This document shows positions 10,003 through 20,915 of a DNA stretch of 64,000 nt, piece by piece. Where the stretch lies: positions 9,815,203 to 9,879,202 of the forward strand of contig CM060131.1 of the NCBI GenBank assembly GCA_030522415.1, written 5' to 3'. The stretch is from Channallabes apus. Lineage: Eukaryota; Chordata; Actinopteri; Siluriformes; Clariidae. The position numbers and the translations under genes are program-made. The notes beneath the pieces are model-generated. The model saw only the letters and a program-made list of their open reading frames with translations. It had not been told where the DNA came from and searched no databases. Position 1 is the first letter of the stretch, and each line of letters starts with the position of its first letter.

Positions 10003-11018
10003 CCTCGGCATAGATATTACTGTAAACAGGCTTGAAGTAGAGAAACTGTATTATACAGTTATTTCCCATAATCCACATAAATCTGGTTTACAGTAATATA
10101 CCATATAGACATTTCACATCTTACAATACATATTACATATTACAGTAACATAGTATGTAAATTACACAAACTCTTACAGGTTTTACCTGTTTATCTGCTT
10201 TCTTGGTGCTTTTTTTATAATAATAACAAAAATATATATATATTCATATTGGATTTATTATATTACTATATTATTATATATCATTTTCCATATGCTATAT
10301 TGCTTTATAACATTGATAATACATATAAATGTATGAATATATTCAGCACATTACTGGGTAGTCACTGCCCTAACAAGTGTCTTGTGTGCCAGTTTGCGGC
10401 TCCACTGGGGTTTGAGGACTCACTGGGCTAACTGGGAGGAAACAATAATGATATACTGCAGTACTCTTGTATTTGGCTCAGTGGAATTAATTGGCTGTCA
10501 CACCATTGGAAAATACAGTTAGAGTTTTAGAAAGTGTTTATAATTATTTATTTAGGAGCATGCATTGACTATACCTTCATTTGCCATGTTTTTGTTGTGA
10601 GTAAATGTAATTTGTATAGTCCCTAAGATGCCGCCTATAGTGCTGCCTGAATCAGATCAGACTTTTTAGCTTATATTGTTCTAAAATTAGCAAAATTTCA
10701 CAATCCCTCTTTGAAGCATGAAAATATCACAAGAGAAAATTCCAATTCGAAACTTTTGTGTTTTATGTACAGGTTAAGTTAAACTTAAATATCACCCTAA
10801 AACAACTTACTTACTTACTTACTTACATACGTCATGTTGCCTACTAGCAAGCAGGCCAAAAGCTAGCATTACTGTAGCTAGCATGACCAGTTTATGTGCT
10901 TAATAGCCAGTTTAAAAGACTGAACCGTAATTTAAAAAAAATAATTCCTTGCTATGTGAAAGGCACATTAGTAAATAAGGAGGGGAATGCTGACTACATA
11001 TTGAATATTGTAACGTTA
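10003..11018. other. AT-rich unique DNA
   Basis: No gene or element end is recognised. It contains a TTAC tetranucleotide run at about 10805-10826 and four TACAGTA/TACTGTA 7-mers (10018, 10089, 10141, 10870). Confidence 0.5.
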
Positions 11019-11020
11019 TA

Positions 11021-11817
11021 TACTCAGCAAAAAAAGAAACATCCCTTTTTCAGGACTGTGTATTTCAACAATAATGATGTAAAAATCCAAATAACTTTAC
11101 AGATCTTCATTGTAAAGGGTTTAAACAATGTTTTCCATGCATGTTCAATTAACCATAATCAATTAATTAACATGCACCTGTGGAATGGTCGTTAAGACCT
11201 TAACAGCTTACAGAAAGTAGACATTTAAGGTCACAGTTGTAAAAACGCAGGACACTAAAGAGACTTGTCTACCGACTGTGAAAAACACCCAAAGAAAGAT
11301 GCCCAGGGTCCCTGCTCATCTGCGTGAACGTGCATTAGGCATGCTGCAGGGAGGCATGAGGACTGCTGATGTGGCTAGGGCAATAAATCGCCATGTCCGC
11401 ACTGTGAGACGCCTAAGACAGCGATACAGGGAGACAGGAAGGACAGCTGATCATCCTCGCAGTGGAAGACCACGTGTAACAACACCTGCACAGGATGGGT
11501 ACATCCGAATATCACACCTGCGTGACAGGTACAGGATGGCCACAACAACTGCCCGAGTCACACCAGGAACACACAATCCCTCCATCTCACAGCAAGAACT
11601 GACAAATCTGGTCCAGTCCATGAGGAGGAGATGCACTGCAGTACTTCAAGCAGCTGGTGGCCACCAGATACTGACTGGTACTTTTGATTTTGAGCCTCCC
11701 TCCATTCAGGGACACATTGTGAAACATTTTTAGCTTATGTCTTATGGTGTCGACTCTTTTAGTGTTCATACAAATTGACAGTTGAAAGTCAGAGGACGTT
11801 TCTTTTTTTGCTGAGTA
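11021..11817 (+). mobile_element. internally deleted Tc1-like element, copy C
   Basis: It starts TACTCAGCAAAAAAAGAAAC and ends with the complement (GTTTCTTTTTTTGCTGAGTA), flanked by TA at 11019-11020 and 11818-11819. At 797 bp it is about half the usual length. The middle of the transposase gene is missing, but both ends and the two coding extremes remain. The copy at 41632-42657 has the same deletion, so this is an amplified family, not a single accident. Confidence 0.93.
11299..11733 (+). CDS. short Tc1-derived protein: DNA-binding domain fused to C-terminal tail, no catalytic core
   Basis: From ATG at 11299 the frame MPRVPAHLRERALGM runs 144 codons without a break. Residues 1-50 form the first HTH (GMRTADVARAINRHVRTVRRL), followed by the HPRSGRPRVTTPAQDGY hinge and the second HTH region (ISHLRDRYRMATTTAR). 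At SISQQELTNLVQSMRRRCTA it jumps to what is the C-terminal tail in full-length Tc1 transposases (compare SMPR.IKAV and [10 protein letters not shown] in other copies here). The catalytic Asp/Asp/Glu region, about 200 residues, is absent. Such a protein could bind the terminal repeats but could not cut. An upstream in-frame ATG at 11278 could add seven residues; the internal one matches Tc1 family starts. Confidence 0.7.
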   Translation: MPRVPAHLRERALGMLQGGMRTADVARAINRHVRTVRRLRQRYRETGRTADHPRSGRPRVTTPAQDGYIRISHLRDRYRMATTTARVTPGTHNPSISQQELTNLVQSMRRRCTAVLQAAGGHQILTGTFDFEPPSIQGHIVKHF

Positions 11818-11819
11818 TA

Positions 11820-12839
11820 TGAAGTTGAAATGTAATGTTACCCTATTAGACAGGCTAAAAGTCTGAGAAAAAAAGTTAATTCTAGTGAGCCTAGTGAATT
11901 ACTGAGGCACTTTACTGTTTTTCTCCTTGAGGATGTTTTTGGGGCAATGCTTTTCCAAAAAAAAAATGAAAGAGGTTTAAGTTTAAAGTTTAATCTAAAG
12001 TTTAAGGCAGTCTGTTCCGTAGACTGCATATTGCAAAGCCGTAATATTGTCTGCATATTATTTATATTCATGGATACAGTATTTGTGTTCTACACTCTCT
12101 AACTACATGGACATTTTACTGGGCTTTTTTTGCACACACACACACACACACACACACACTTTCTAAGTGTATAGAAAATTTACTTCACTGTCTTGCATGT
12201 GTTCACACACACACACACACCGCTGGGACTGCATGTTGTACTTCTTCAGGTTTATGAGGTCTGTACTGTATGTCATACTGAAACACTTCCCTTGATGAGG
12301 CTCCTTCATTTCAAGCAATGAGTTCACACTTATTTTATTTTAAAAAACCTCATTAATTTTGAATAAATATTGTCACTATATTGTAAGAAATATGGTCTTT
12401 TACAAATTTGCTAAAATATGAAATATTTATGCATCTGAGTCTGTGAATGTTAACGTGCTGCATAATAGCGTAGGCATTTATAAATAATTCCTATGATTCT
12501 AGGCATTGATATATGGGGCTCAGTCCACTGTTTCTTATTGCAGCGATAACGCTGTTGATCATTCTCTGTTTCCATTCTATCTGAGCCTCTACTATGCTTT
12601 CCTTCTCTTCTAATTTATTGTCAAATGACTTTTTATTCATGAAACCTTAAATGTGTCTTCCATTGTCTCTTAAAATTACTCTTAAATGTGTCTTCCAAGG
12701 CTTCCATTATAACTAGACTAAAATGATCGCTTAACTCATCCCCATGACTCACTTTTGAATCCTGGGACATTAATGTTACTGGTAGATTCTTAGAGTGTTA
12801 AAATGGACCTAAGGGTTACCATGTAGAAGATAAACACCA
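11820..12839. other. AT-rich DNA with short CA repeats
   Basis: CA runs lie at about 12132-12160 and 12205-12220. No gene is recognised. TACAGTA/TACTGTA occurs at 12075 and 12264. Confidence 0.5.
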
Positions 12840-13650
12840 GCTGCTTAAATACAGGGCTGCTCTTACTGCCACTCGCTACTCCTACTTGTTTTCAGCTATT
12901 AGAAGATCCAACTTCAAGCTTAAAACACTGCTTCTATAAATAAACCTGCCCAACCCCTCACAAATGCAACTTCTGCATCTAATTAGTTGTATAATTAATT
13001 CTTTGCTACCAGCAACTTTCAGAAATCCTTTCATCAGTTTCATCCTGTTTTCCTAGCTCTTACCAACCCATCCTGTGTTAAAAGAATAATCATGAGAGTC
13101 AACCCATCATTTCAGCAGGTACATCTTACTCATTGTTACCAAAATGTTGTCTGATGTTTCTTCTCCCATTTCCCACCTCATCAATTGTTCAATTGCCTCT
13201 GCCACTATTCTGTTGGATTTAAAGGAGGTAATTGTTACTTCCACTCGTAAAGGCCAGAACTAGGTCCCTCTGTGTTAAAACGACTACAGACCAATCTCTA
13301 CTCTCCAAATAGCGAACCTCATGGAAAGCATTATTGCTTTCCAGATGCAAGTCCACCTCATCTCCAATCATAACTACTATTCTTTCGATCTAATTTTCAC
13401 TCAATCTGGTGCTCTTATCGTTCTTATTTTCCTCAAGTTCAGATTGACCTTTGACACAAGCAGTCATAATATTCTCTTCACCATTCCTGCCAGTTTGCTC
13501 TCAGCTGGTTTAATTCCATCCTCACAGACAGAGAACATTTCATGTCAGTTCAGAAACACATGTCTGCCTCCAGCTCCCTCATTCACAGTGTACTCCAGGG
13601 ATCTATTTGCGGCCATCTTTACAAGCTTCATAGCAATAATTTTATAATGA
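12840..13650 (+). pseudogene. very old jockey-superfamily LINE remnant (RT region)
   Basis: Broken reading frames on the plus strand keep the order of an L2/Rex1-type reverse transcriptase. A KACRPISTLQIAN-like segment near 13280 stands where these RTs have NDYRPIS. A segment near 13430-13480 (LKFRLTFDTSSHNILF) stands where [17 protein letters not shown] is expected, and one near 13570-13590 (SFTVYSRDLFAAI) where the [10 protein letters not shown] motif would be. The open frame at 13321-13647 is a by-product of this decay. There is no intact motif block, so the assignment rests on order and spacing. Expression is not expected. Confidence 0.4.
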
Positions 13651-14779
13651 TTTAATAGTGGCTACATAGTGGGAATACTTTACACAGTCAGCAACGAATT
13701 GCAATACTGTGGAAAATATTGTAAGAATAAGAAAAAAAAACATGCCTCTAATATAAAAGAATTCTGAACAAAATGAAAGCAACTTCCTTAACTCTCTGAA
13801 TTATTAAACAATGATTTAAAGTACAATCTTCATACTTCACACACCAAGCATGTTTTCTTCTTTCATAATGTGTACCTGGGGTTAGAATTCAAAATAAAGT
13901 TTTTACATAAAGAATATAAAGTATGAAATAAGAGGAAAAGAATATACAAATGTAGAAAATATAGAAAAAAAACATTAGCTGTAAAATAACAATATGAACA
14001 AATAATAAAATTGAATTAAATTAAATTGAAATGACATTTGAATGTGGAATAGCATGTCCTGTCATGAGCAAGACAATGTGCAGAAAAATGTGCAAAGTTC
14101 AAATTTCCAGGGTGTGAAAAATGTGCAAATGTGCATTAATATCAAAAAGAATACCATGACATATTGAGCCAACTGACTCAATTATAATAATGCATCGTTG
14201 CATTCAACTGTAACACCAATCAAAGAACACAGTAAATATACAGTATTTGTAAATATACAATGTACAGTACAGGCATATGAAGAAACTTCAAGTTAAACCA
14301 TCTCCTATTTGTTACTCTGTTTGAAGCCTTTGGGGTGCTTTGGAAAATATAAAGTAATTTTAAGAGATCCATGAATGTTTGTTCAGTTGTACAGTACTGT
14401 ATGTGGAGAAGTGCACATGAATCTGTCTATCGTTTGCACCTGTATTGTAACTCACTGAGGACACAATGTGCTTCAGGATTTTTTATTTTTTTTGTCCTTT
14501 GTTAGAGTAATCATTAAGTGGTGGTCAGAAGTTGAATGAATGTCATAGTAATATTAGGTTTTCAATTGTTTCTTTGAAGTGGGCTTTTTCTGAGGCAGAA
14601 ATTCTTAATAGGAGAAAATCTCAAGGTTTAATTTAAATTGGGTTTCTCATATTAAAGCAGTGTCAAAAAAGAAATTACACATACATGGTCAAATACAGTA
14701 TATATATCCACTTTGATTATTCATTAATTTTTTTTTTTTTAAAGTCATGATGTTGCCAAGCTGAAGGCCTCTAATTTTA
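13651..14779. other. AT-rich unique DNA
   Basis: No gene or repeat family is recognised. Five TACAGTA/TACTGTA 7-mers lie at 14239-14406 and 14694, two of them overlapping (TACAGTACTGTA near 14390). Confidence 0.45.
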
Positions 14780-14869
14780 CTGTCAGTGATAATGATTGAC
14801 TACCGCTTTTACCTTCTCTGTGCGAACATAAAAAGGATTTGTTTCACACCGCTCACTGGCTACTGGGAA

Positions 14870-15570
14870 GTGTATCACTTTTCTGTGGTGTGGATGGTCA
14901 GGTACAGACAAAGATCCACCAAGGCACAGGCCTGCCATGAGCGGTTAGCTGCTGATACACCAGTGTCACTGACTACAGTCTATTACGTACTGTACTGTAT
15001 ATCGGCCGAGAACTTAAAGGCTGCCCCTGCTCCAAAATCCACACCTTCAAGCTGGACTAAACTTTGCAGCTGACCACCTGAGCAAAGGAAAAAAAAACTC
15101 CTGGAGAAAAGCTTTGATGATGGGATGTTTGGAGGAGTAACAGTGAGTCATTCAACCTCATGAATACTGTTGTTAAGCATGGTGGTGGTTTCATCATGCT
15201 TTGGGGCTGTGTTGCTGCCAGTAGAATTAGTGCATTGCACAAAGGGGATGGAATAATGATGAAAGAGGACAACGCTAGGATTTTTCACCATAACCTTACA
15301 TCATCCACTAGACCGTTGAAAGGTAGTTGAGTTATTTACAATGCTGGTTGTGAAATTGATAAAGCAGGCTGGCTTAAAACATTTGAAGCATCAAACCTAT
15401 AAAAAGTCAGATCCATTCCAGAAAACCATCAAATTTGAACAAACCTTTTAGTTCTGCCATAAATAGTGGCCGAATATCCAACCAGAACTTTGCTAGGAAA
15501 TGTGGAATGGCTACCAAAAGTAAAACTGCAAAATGCAAAACGTGCTATGTAACATTAATTCATCAGGTGT
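14870..15570 (+). pseudogene. decayed Tc1-like transposase remnant
   Basis: The plus strand carries AAGCATGGTGGTGGTTTCAT followed by CATGCTTTGGGGCTGTGTTG at 15176-15215. This encodes the KHGGG(S/F)(I/V)M(L/V)WGC motif typical of Tc1 transposases between the first and second catalytic Asp; copies A and B here have YGGGSVMVWGC. Upstream AGCTGACCACCTGAGCAAAGG fits the preceding DHL segment. All frames are broken and no inverted ends with TA are found. A 23-bp inverted repeat (15035-15057 and 15578-15600) surrounds the core. Confidence 0.5.
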
Positions 15571-15600
15571 TATGACTGTCCAGCTTGAAGGTGTGGATTT
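15035..15600. repeat. 23-bp perfect inverted repeat flanking Tc1 remnant
   Basis: Plus-strand 15035-15057 (core CCACACCTTCAAGCTGGAC) is exactly complementary to 15578-15600. A 520-bp stretch with the old Tc1 core lies between. The perfect match contrasts with the heavy decay around it. Confidence 0.75.
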
Positions 15601-16269
15601 CTACACAGCGGCACCCTTGGTTTCTTATCTTTGTGCAAGCAGAAGGACCATGCACAAACTTTGAAAGTATGAAAAACTTATTGAAGAGATATATGTATTT
15701 GTAAATTTTTTTAAAAGCAAACCCACAGAACTGATGTGGTATGTTAGAGCTCTGACCTAAGGACATCAACACAAGTACCACATGAGCACCACATTTCTAT
15801 GTTAATCAGTTTAATCAGTGTTAATCAGCGCTCACAGCCACAAGAGTGTAAAAGAAAATGCACTATTTTCCTCTCCACTTTCTCTGATCCCATCTAGTCT
15901 GCTCATCTTTTCACTGTTTCTTTCATATAGAGGTGGGTGGTGTTGTAATGGTACCTTACTTTGAATTTGATTTTGAATTCACTTGATTTTGTTTTGTTGA
16001 TGTTTCAATAAGGATAATGGATAGTTCTGACATCTGCTAGTTTAATATAATGTACATGGGAACAATGTACTGTACATACTGTATGTGTTCCCAAATCAGA
16101 TTGCAGTCTATTGAGCATTTCTCATTAGGTAAATTCATACACATTTAAGTAAACTGTCCAGGTTAATTTATGTATAGTACAGCACAGTGTTTTTTAATGT
16201 AGAATATAATAAAAAAAGTAACATTTCTTTAGTAATCTAATTTAAAAAGTGAAACTCAACCTTTTCCCT

Positions 16270-16870
16270 TTTAATTTCAATGATTCACCAAGAACTACAG
16301 TACCATGCACAGACATCTTCAGCTAAAGCTGATTCATTACTAGTATCAGAGACAATGTCAGAGGTGTCTCACCCAGGCTAAGGAGAAAAAAGAATTCTTG
16401 ACCAATGCTCAGTTGCCCAAAGTTGTCTTTTCAGATGAAAGTACATTTTTATTTCAAAATTAAGGATTCTAGAGAAAGAGGCACAGAATTTAAGTGTAAA
16501 GTTTCCACAGTCAGTGATGATTTGGGGTGCTACAGTATGTCATCTGCTGGTGTTGGTCCACTGTGTTGTACCAAGTCCAAAGTCAACTCATCCCTCTACC
16601 ATAATGTTTTATAGCACTTAATTCGTCCATCTTCTGACAAGCTTTATAGAGATCCAGCTTTCCTGTTCTGGCAGACCTTAGGACCTACCCACAGTGCCAA
16701 AACAACCACTAAACAGTTTGCTGACCATGATATTACTGTGCTTGTCTGGCCAACTCACCTGACATCTATTCTGATGCAGTAATTCATGAAAAAGGAGCCC
16801 GGAAGAATTATTGAGTGCATGAATGAACCTTTTGCTTATTGTATATCCTTTCTTGATTGATTAGACACTA
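16270..16870 (+). pseudogene. decayed Tc1-like transposase, different family, internally deleted
   Basis: The plus strand preserves GATTTGGGGTGC...TCATCTGCTGGTGTTGGTCC (WGA.SSAGVGPL), then TTCTGACAAGCTTTATAGAG, CCCACAGTGCCAAAACAACC (HSAKT, around the second catalytic Asp) and TGTGCTTGTCTGGCCAACTC (VLxWPANS). It then jumps to GATGCAGTAATTCATG and AAAAGGAGCCC (the RR.DAVI.AKGAP-type tail). The block with the catalytic Glu is lost by deletion near 16765. Multiple stops. A TACAGTA lies at 16531-16537, where the family expects no extra bases. Confidence 0.6.
16531..16537. other. candidate excision footprint in Tc1 remnant
   Basis: TTTGGGGTGCTACAGTATGT: removing CAGTA leaves GGGGTGCTATGTCATCTGC, which reads through the WG-A-MSS motif expected of the family (the family expectation is from general knowledge; no sister copy is in the window). 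Confidence 0.35.
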
Positions 16871-17093
16871 TTTTTGTTTATTTTGAGATAGTGGATGACA
16901 GCTGTAGGCTGTGATCAATGTTTTTGTTTTCTTTTATTTTTTTTTAAAGGCTTTAAAAATTTCACTTTGCATGCAATTAATTTAGAACATATGACAGTTA
17001 ATTTTTTTTTATTAAATCACAAAATCAGAAAAAAAAACTTTTTATGATATTTACATTTTTTAAGACTGTAAATAACAAAACATGTTGTTATTG

Positions 17094-17304
17094 GTCTTTT
17101 GGATGCTCCCATCAAGGGGTTGCCATCACACACAAGCTTGGCACAGCTTTTACGCTGGATGCCCTTCCTGACGCAATCCTCCCATTTTATCCGGACTTGG
17201 GACCAGCACGGCATCCAGTGGCTGGGGTTTGGGCATTGGCTGGAAATCAAACTCGTGACTTCTGCATGACAAGCGAAATATCTACCACTGAGCCACCAGT
17301 GCCA
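17094..17304 (-). mobile_element. V-SINE-type element, old copy
   Basis: On the minus strand it starts GGCACTGGTGGCTCAGTGGTAG (tRNA-like box A) and continues to the conserved core GCGTCAGGAAGGGCATCCAG with GTAAAAGCTGTGCCAAGC, then TGATGGCAACCCCTTGATGG where the better copy at 51167 has TGTGGCGACCCCTTGCCGGG. This core is the hallmark of the V-SINE superfamily of fishes. No clear target duplication remains. Confidence 0.8.
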
Positions 17305-17334
17305 ACTAGTAATTAATGAAAATATAATATCTAT

Positions 17335-17636
17335 AATGATAAGGGCTTAGAGCCTATCCCAGGGAACTTAGGGCATAAGGCAAGGTACACCCTGGAGGGG
17401 GTGCTAACCCATGTCAGGCACAACACGCACAGACACAAAATCCACAAATTCAAAAACTACTACGGGCAATGTAGAACCACCAAGCAACCTACACCATCTC
17501 TGTAGGAAACCAGAGTACCTGGAAGAAACCCAACAAGAATAGCATTTAAGTCTACACGCACTGAGACCAGAGGCAATATTCGAATCCACAACCCTGGAGG
17601 TACAGTTCAACTGGGCTAACCACTAAGCCATGGCAC
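17335..17636 (-). mobile_element. tRNA-derived SINE (DANA/mermaid type), old copy
   Basis: On the minus strand the order is: degraded head (GCCATGGCTTAGTGGTTAGC), CCTCCAGGGTTGTGGATTCG (box B), body with GGGTTTCTTCCAGG and GGTACTC, then CAGGGTGTACC and GGGATAGGCTCTAAGC. It is clearly older than the 9035 copy. Confidence 0.8.
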
Positions 17637-17639
17637 TGA

Positions 17640-18620
17640 AGGGTAACCGAATAATTAAGAATCATTTATTCGAATTTAGAGAATTTACAGGAACTGAGAT
17701 GTAGACCTACTGTATATTTTGATCACTACTGAGAAAGCCAGCAGCAGTGACAAGGACATTGCTCGAACACAATTAAAAAAAAAAAAATATTGCGAGAAAT
17801 CAGACATAAAAATGAACTCATCCACTTCAGTACTTGTTATTGGCTGCTCATCAGGCCTTTTCTCAGGGTTTGGCTTATGATTACTGCCGGCCCGCTTTAT
17901 TTTGTCTGCAAAACATAGATGTTTAATGCCCTTGTTAGAGGTCATTGACTGAGAATTGTTGATTGTATGTCTTTAATCAGCCCGACACAGTAATCAAGGA
18001 TAATTGAGGCAAGGGGAAGGTAAGAAACCTTCCACTAATTGCCTGTCCAAGCATACCTCTGCATAACTTTTCTTCTATTTATTCAGTATGTAACACTTCT
18101 ATCATTTTAATATTAAGTTTTTTGGCAGAGGGACACACGCACACACACACTGTGGGAATATTTGGTATAATGTTGTGGGAAGTACAGGGAGCAGTTAAGC
18201 ATTAAGCAACATTCGCCTGAGAAGCTCTGCCAGTCAGAGCAAAGTCAGTGATATCTGACTAAGCAGTTATGAACTTATGCACATTTCCCACCTACACACA
18301 TTTTCAGTAGGCTTTAAAACAGAGCATCTTGTTAAAATTGGCCTGTTCACACACACCCCTGGCAATACCTACGTAGTTCTGTTATCTGCAGTTCAAAACA
18401 GATCAGCCTAATAGCATTTAATGAACTTACAAACCAATGATTTCTAATGTACTGTAATTAGTGCACATTTTGTGTTGGATTATGTTCCTGTCCACAAAAT
18501 GACAACTTAATTGTCAGTAAATGTTCAAACTCCACCATAGTAATACTGTAATAATCACTCAATCAATGTAAATACAGAATTTAAATATGCTTCAACCCTT
18601 AATATTACTTACTTTTTATA
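17640..18620. other. unique DNA, no gene recognised
   Basis: Unremarkable AT-rich sequence with a short CA tract near 18137 and three TACTGTA 7-mers (17707, 18429, 18543). Confidence 0.45.
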
Positions 18621-18625
18621 CATAT

Positions 18626-18909
18626 TGTAGCGTTATTCACCGCCGGAAAGGATGTTGGAGGGACGAGTGAGCTTTGTTGCTGGCCAATGCAATGGCTGGG
18701 AGTATTTTATTACCACACAGCTCTGTATAACATGAGCAGCACATTCACTGTTATAGCACACACAGAGAAAGCACACACGCACACACATACATTCACACAC
18801 TCAACTTGGCCGAAGCCATCAACCCAAACCCCTTTCCCACACAGGGTGAACACACAGAGAACCCCCGCAAGGCATGACGGTCATCAGTCGCTGCCCCGCC
18901 GACGCCACA
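18626..18909 (-). repeat. 3' LTR of the deleted gypsy element
   Basis: TGTAGCG...CGCCACA on the plus strand. It is bordered inside by a purine tract on the element's strand (GGGTGGGGGCAG, 18910-18921), which would prime second-strand synthesis. It is longer than its partner because of an expanded CA-rich segment near 18760-18785. Confidence 0.9.
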
Positions 18910-18925
18910 CTGCCCCCACCCAAGC

Positions 18926-19374
18926 TGTGACCGTCCCCGGTCACCGTGACTCTCTTGGAGGCGTGAAGGCGGTCGGCGCTGGTGCTGTGAAGCTGGGGTC
19001 CTTTTGTGGAGGAGCGCAACATTGTCCCCGAGGCGGTCCGGCCTCCACAGAGTTAGATGTTTCGCCGGCGTGCGGCTGGTAAGGCGGTCTCTGTGGAGCA
19101 GAACTCGCACCCGCCCCGCCAACCACACCCGGTAGATGACATCGGAGAGCTGAGCGATTACAGTACAGGGGCCCACCCAGTGGGACATAAGCTTGGCCGA
19201 GAGCCCCCTCTTCCTTCTGGAGGAATAAACCCATACCTGCTCTCCAGTAGCAAAGTCTCGCCCCCGGCTGTGAGTGTCCACGCCCATACGCTCCATAGGT
19301 GCCCCCACCCGAAAGTCCTGCAGCGGTGCCCGCGAGCGCTGGGTGGGGCCTTCTTCGCCATGTAGAGGTCGCAT
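18926..19374 (-). pseudogene. gypsy integrase C-terminal domain remnant
   Basis: The minus-strand frame contains the segments FATGEQVWVYSSRRKRGLSA, KLMSHWVGPCTVIAQL and SDVIYRVWL, with RVLLHRDRL after them. These are the SH3-like DNA-binding part found after the catalytic core in Ty3/gypsy integrases (G-x-x-VW-x-x-x...L-x-x-x-W-x-GP...Y.V). The zinc-binding and catalytic domains are absent because the internal deletion lies just upstream. The frame continues into the purine tract and LTR, so its end is not biologically meaningful. Confidence 0.75.
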
Positions 19375-19379
19375 CGGTG

Positions 19380-19492
19380 GACAAATTACCTTTATTACCT
19401 TCCTTAGTTAACAACTGTGAGCACCTGTAACCGAGCATAAGCAATTTCCCTTTGGGATTAATAAACTTCTTTGAATCTTGAATCTTGAATCA
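19380..19492 (+). mobile_element. LINE 3' tail inserted between gag-RNaseH and integrase remnants
   Basis: The stretch ends with TTTCCCTTTGGGATTAATAA then ACTTCTTTGAATCTTGAATC and a repeated TTGAATC unit, the style of a fish LINE 3' end (repeat tail instead of poly-A). It separates two gypsy coding remnants and is not part of either. The left boundary is uncertain. Confidence 0.45.
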
Positions 19493-19499
19493 AAGCGGT

Positions 19500-20623
19500 C
19501 ACTGTCCAGCTGCGGCACAGGTGAAACGGTCGGCGCTCTAGGCAAGGCAGTAACTCGGCTGCACGCCCACGCCGGCTGATCAGCGCCGGGGATGTTCTGG
19601 CTCGGTGGTCTCGGGGCTCAGTATACGTCGCGACCGCACACAACTCACTCGCAGTACCGACAACGCGCTTTGCTGCCCGCCCGCCGGGATAAAGCATCGG
19701 CGTTAGCGAGTAGTTTTCCCGCTCGGCCTACTACCTGAGATTTACCTGGCGCGGCCACCGGAGCTAGCTTAATGGCTGCTGGGGTACGCTGTCCCTCAGG
19801 CTCGAGAACATTGCAACGGTAGTCTCGGCATCGCCGCGAAACCCCGGAGACCTGTTCGTTGTCTAACCGTGACGGGTAGCCCTGTCCCCGGCTAGATTGA
19901 CCTACCGAGTGCCCCCGAGCTGTGGGCGGTTGCTCGGCTCTTTCGCCGTGATGCACCACCATTATGGGTTCAGCGAGCTGTGCTGTGCATAGCGCCTCAG
20001 TGAGGGAAGCTGGTGCTGCTAACCTGATGTGCTTGCGGAGCCGCGGCAGTCGGAGTCCTCGGAGAAATGCACGATGAGCTTCCTGCTTATCGGGCTCGCA
20101 CTCTGGATATCCCCGGCTCCTCACATGCTGCCTCTTTACGGTCACCCACGCCGAACCGGAGGTGGAGCGACTCTCGTAGCTTTGCCCAGTCTTTCCGCTC
20201 ATCGGCCCGGAGGTCTTCCAGCGCCCGGATCGCGTCGCCCTCCAGCGAGAATGCTACTCTGGCGGCTGTTTCCGCCGAGGACCAGCCTGCTAAGTCGGCA
20301 GCTAGCTCCACTTGGGCGAACAATGCTTAGGGTTCGACGGCGCCGTTGTAGGAAGGAAGGCGCAGCTGGAAGTCGAATCGCCGGCTGACAGTGCACAGAG
20401 CTGTACCTTGCTCCGGCGCTTGCGCAGCGTCAATGTTGAGCTCCGCCCCGAGATCCAGTGCCAGGTTCTTCATCTCACCGCTCCGCTTTGGTCGTGCTGC
20501 TTTGCTCATGCTGGTTCCGCCCGAAAGATTCTCTTTCTTCCGTCGTAGTCTCTCCACTACTTGGCTGCCGACCTGGATCCGCCGCAGGTCCTCAACACTG
20601 CGCTCCATCTCGTACTTCTCCAT
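19500..20623 (-). pseudogene. gag remnant fused to RNase H end of the gypsy element
   Basis: From ATG at 20623 the minus strand encodes MEKYEMERSVEDLRR..., matching gag at the left window edge, to SYNGAVEP, where TAA at 20328-20330 interrupts. The same frame then continues ALFAQVELAADLAGWS...AARVAFSLEGDAIRALEDL...L..RFG, a Ty3/gypsy capsid pattern. Near 20090 the frame shifts to HRAFLRGLRLPRLRKHIRLA...LTEAL..AQLAE, still capsid. Near 19700 it reaches NADALSRR, the motif that closes RNase H and precedes integrase. Gag is thus joined to the end of RNase H by loss of protease and RT. It is non-functional: one stop and at least one frameshift. Confidence 0.75.
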
Positions 20624-20639
20624 CCAACTTCTGACACCA
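20624..20639 (-). promoter_or_regulatory. primer binding site for tRNA-Leu (one mismatch)
   Basis: CCAACTTCTGACACCA differs from the site at 177-192 by one base (C to A at 20626). It sits one base inside the LTR. Confidence 0.8.
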
Positions 20640-20640
20640 A

Positions 20641-20909
20641 TGTAGCGTTTTTCACCGCCGGAAAGGATGTTGGAGGGACGAGTGAGCTTTGTTGCTGCCC
20701 AATGCAATGGCTGGGAGTATTTTATTACCACACAGCTCTGTATAACATGAGCAGCACATTCACTGTTATAGCACACATGGACACACATACATTCACACAC
20801 TCAACTTGGCCGAAGCCATCAACCCAAACCCCTTTCCCACACAGGGTGAACACACAGAGAACCCCCGCAAGGCATGACGGTCGTCAGCCGCCACCCCACC
20901 CACGCCACA
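20641..20909 (-). repeat. 5' LTR of the deleted gypsy element
   Basis: This partner of 18626-18909 shares ends TGTAGCG and CGCCACA and nearly all of the sequence between. It abuts the primer site on its left, placing the element on the minus strand. Confidence 0.9.
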
Positions 20910-20915
20910 CTATAT

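Larger units (their letters stand above)
18626..20909 (-). mobile_element. gypsy LTR retrotransposon with most of pol deleted
   Basis: Two LTRs in the same orientation (18626-18909 and 20641-20909) bound 1.7 kb of internal DNA read on the minus strand: primer site, gag start, a junction to the end of RNase H, then the C-terminus of integrase and a polypurine tract. Protease, reverse transcriptase and the integrase catalytic core are missing. The LTRs differ at roughly ten positions in about 265 plus a CA-repeat length change, by eye about 4%. The flanks are CATAT (18621-18625) and C-TATAT (20910-20915), compatible with a decayed 5-bp target duplication. It belongs to the same family as 1-445. 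Confidence 0.88.
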
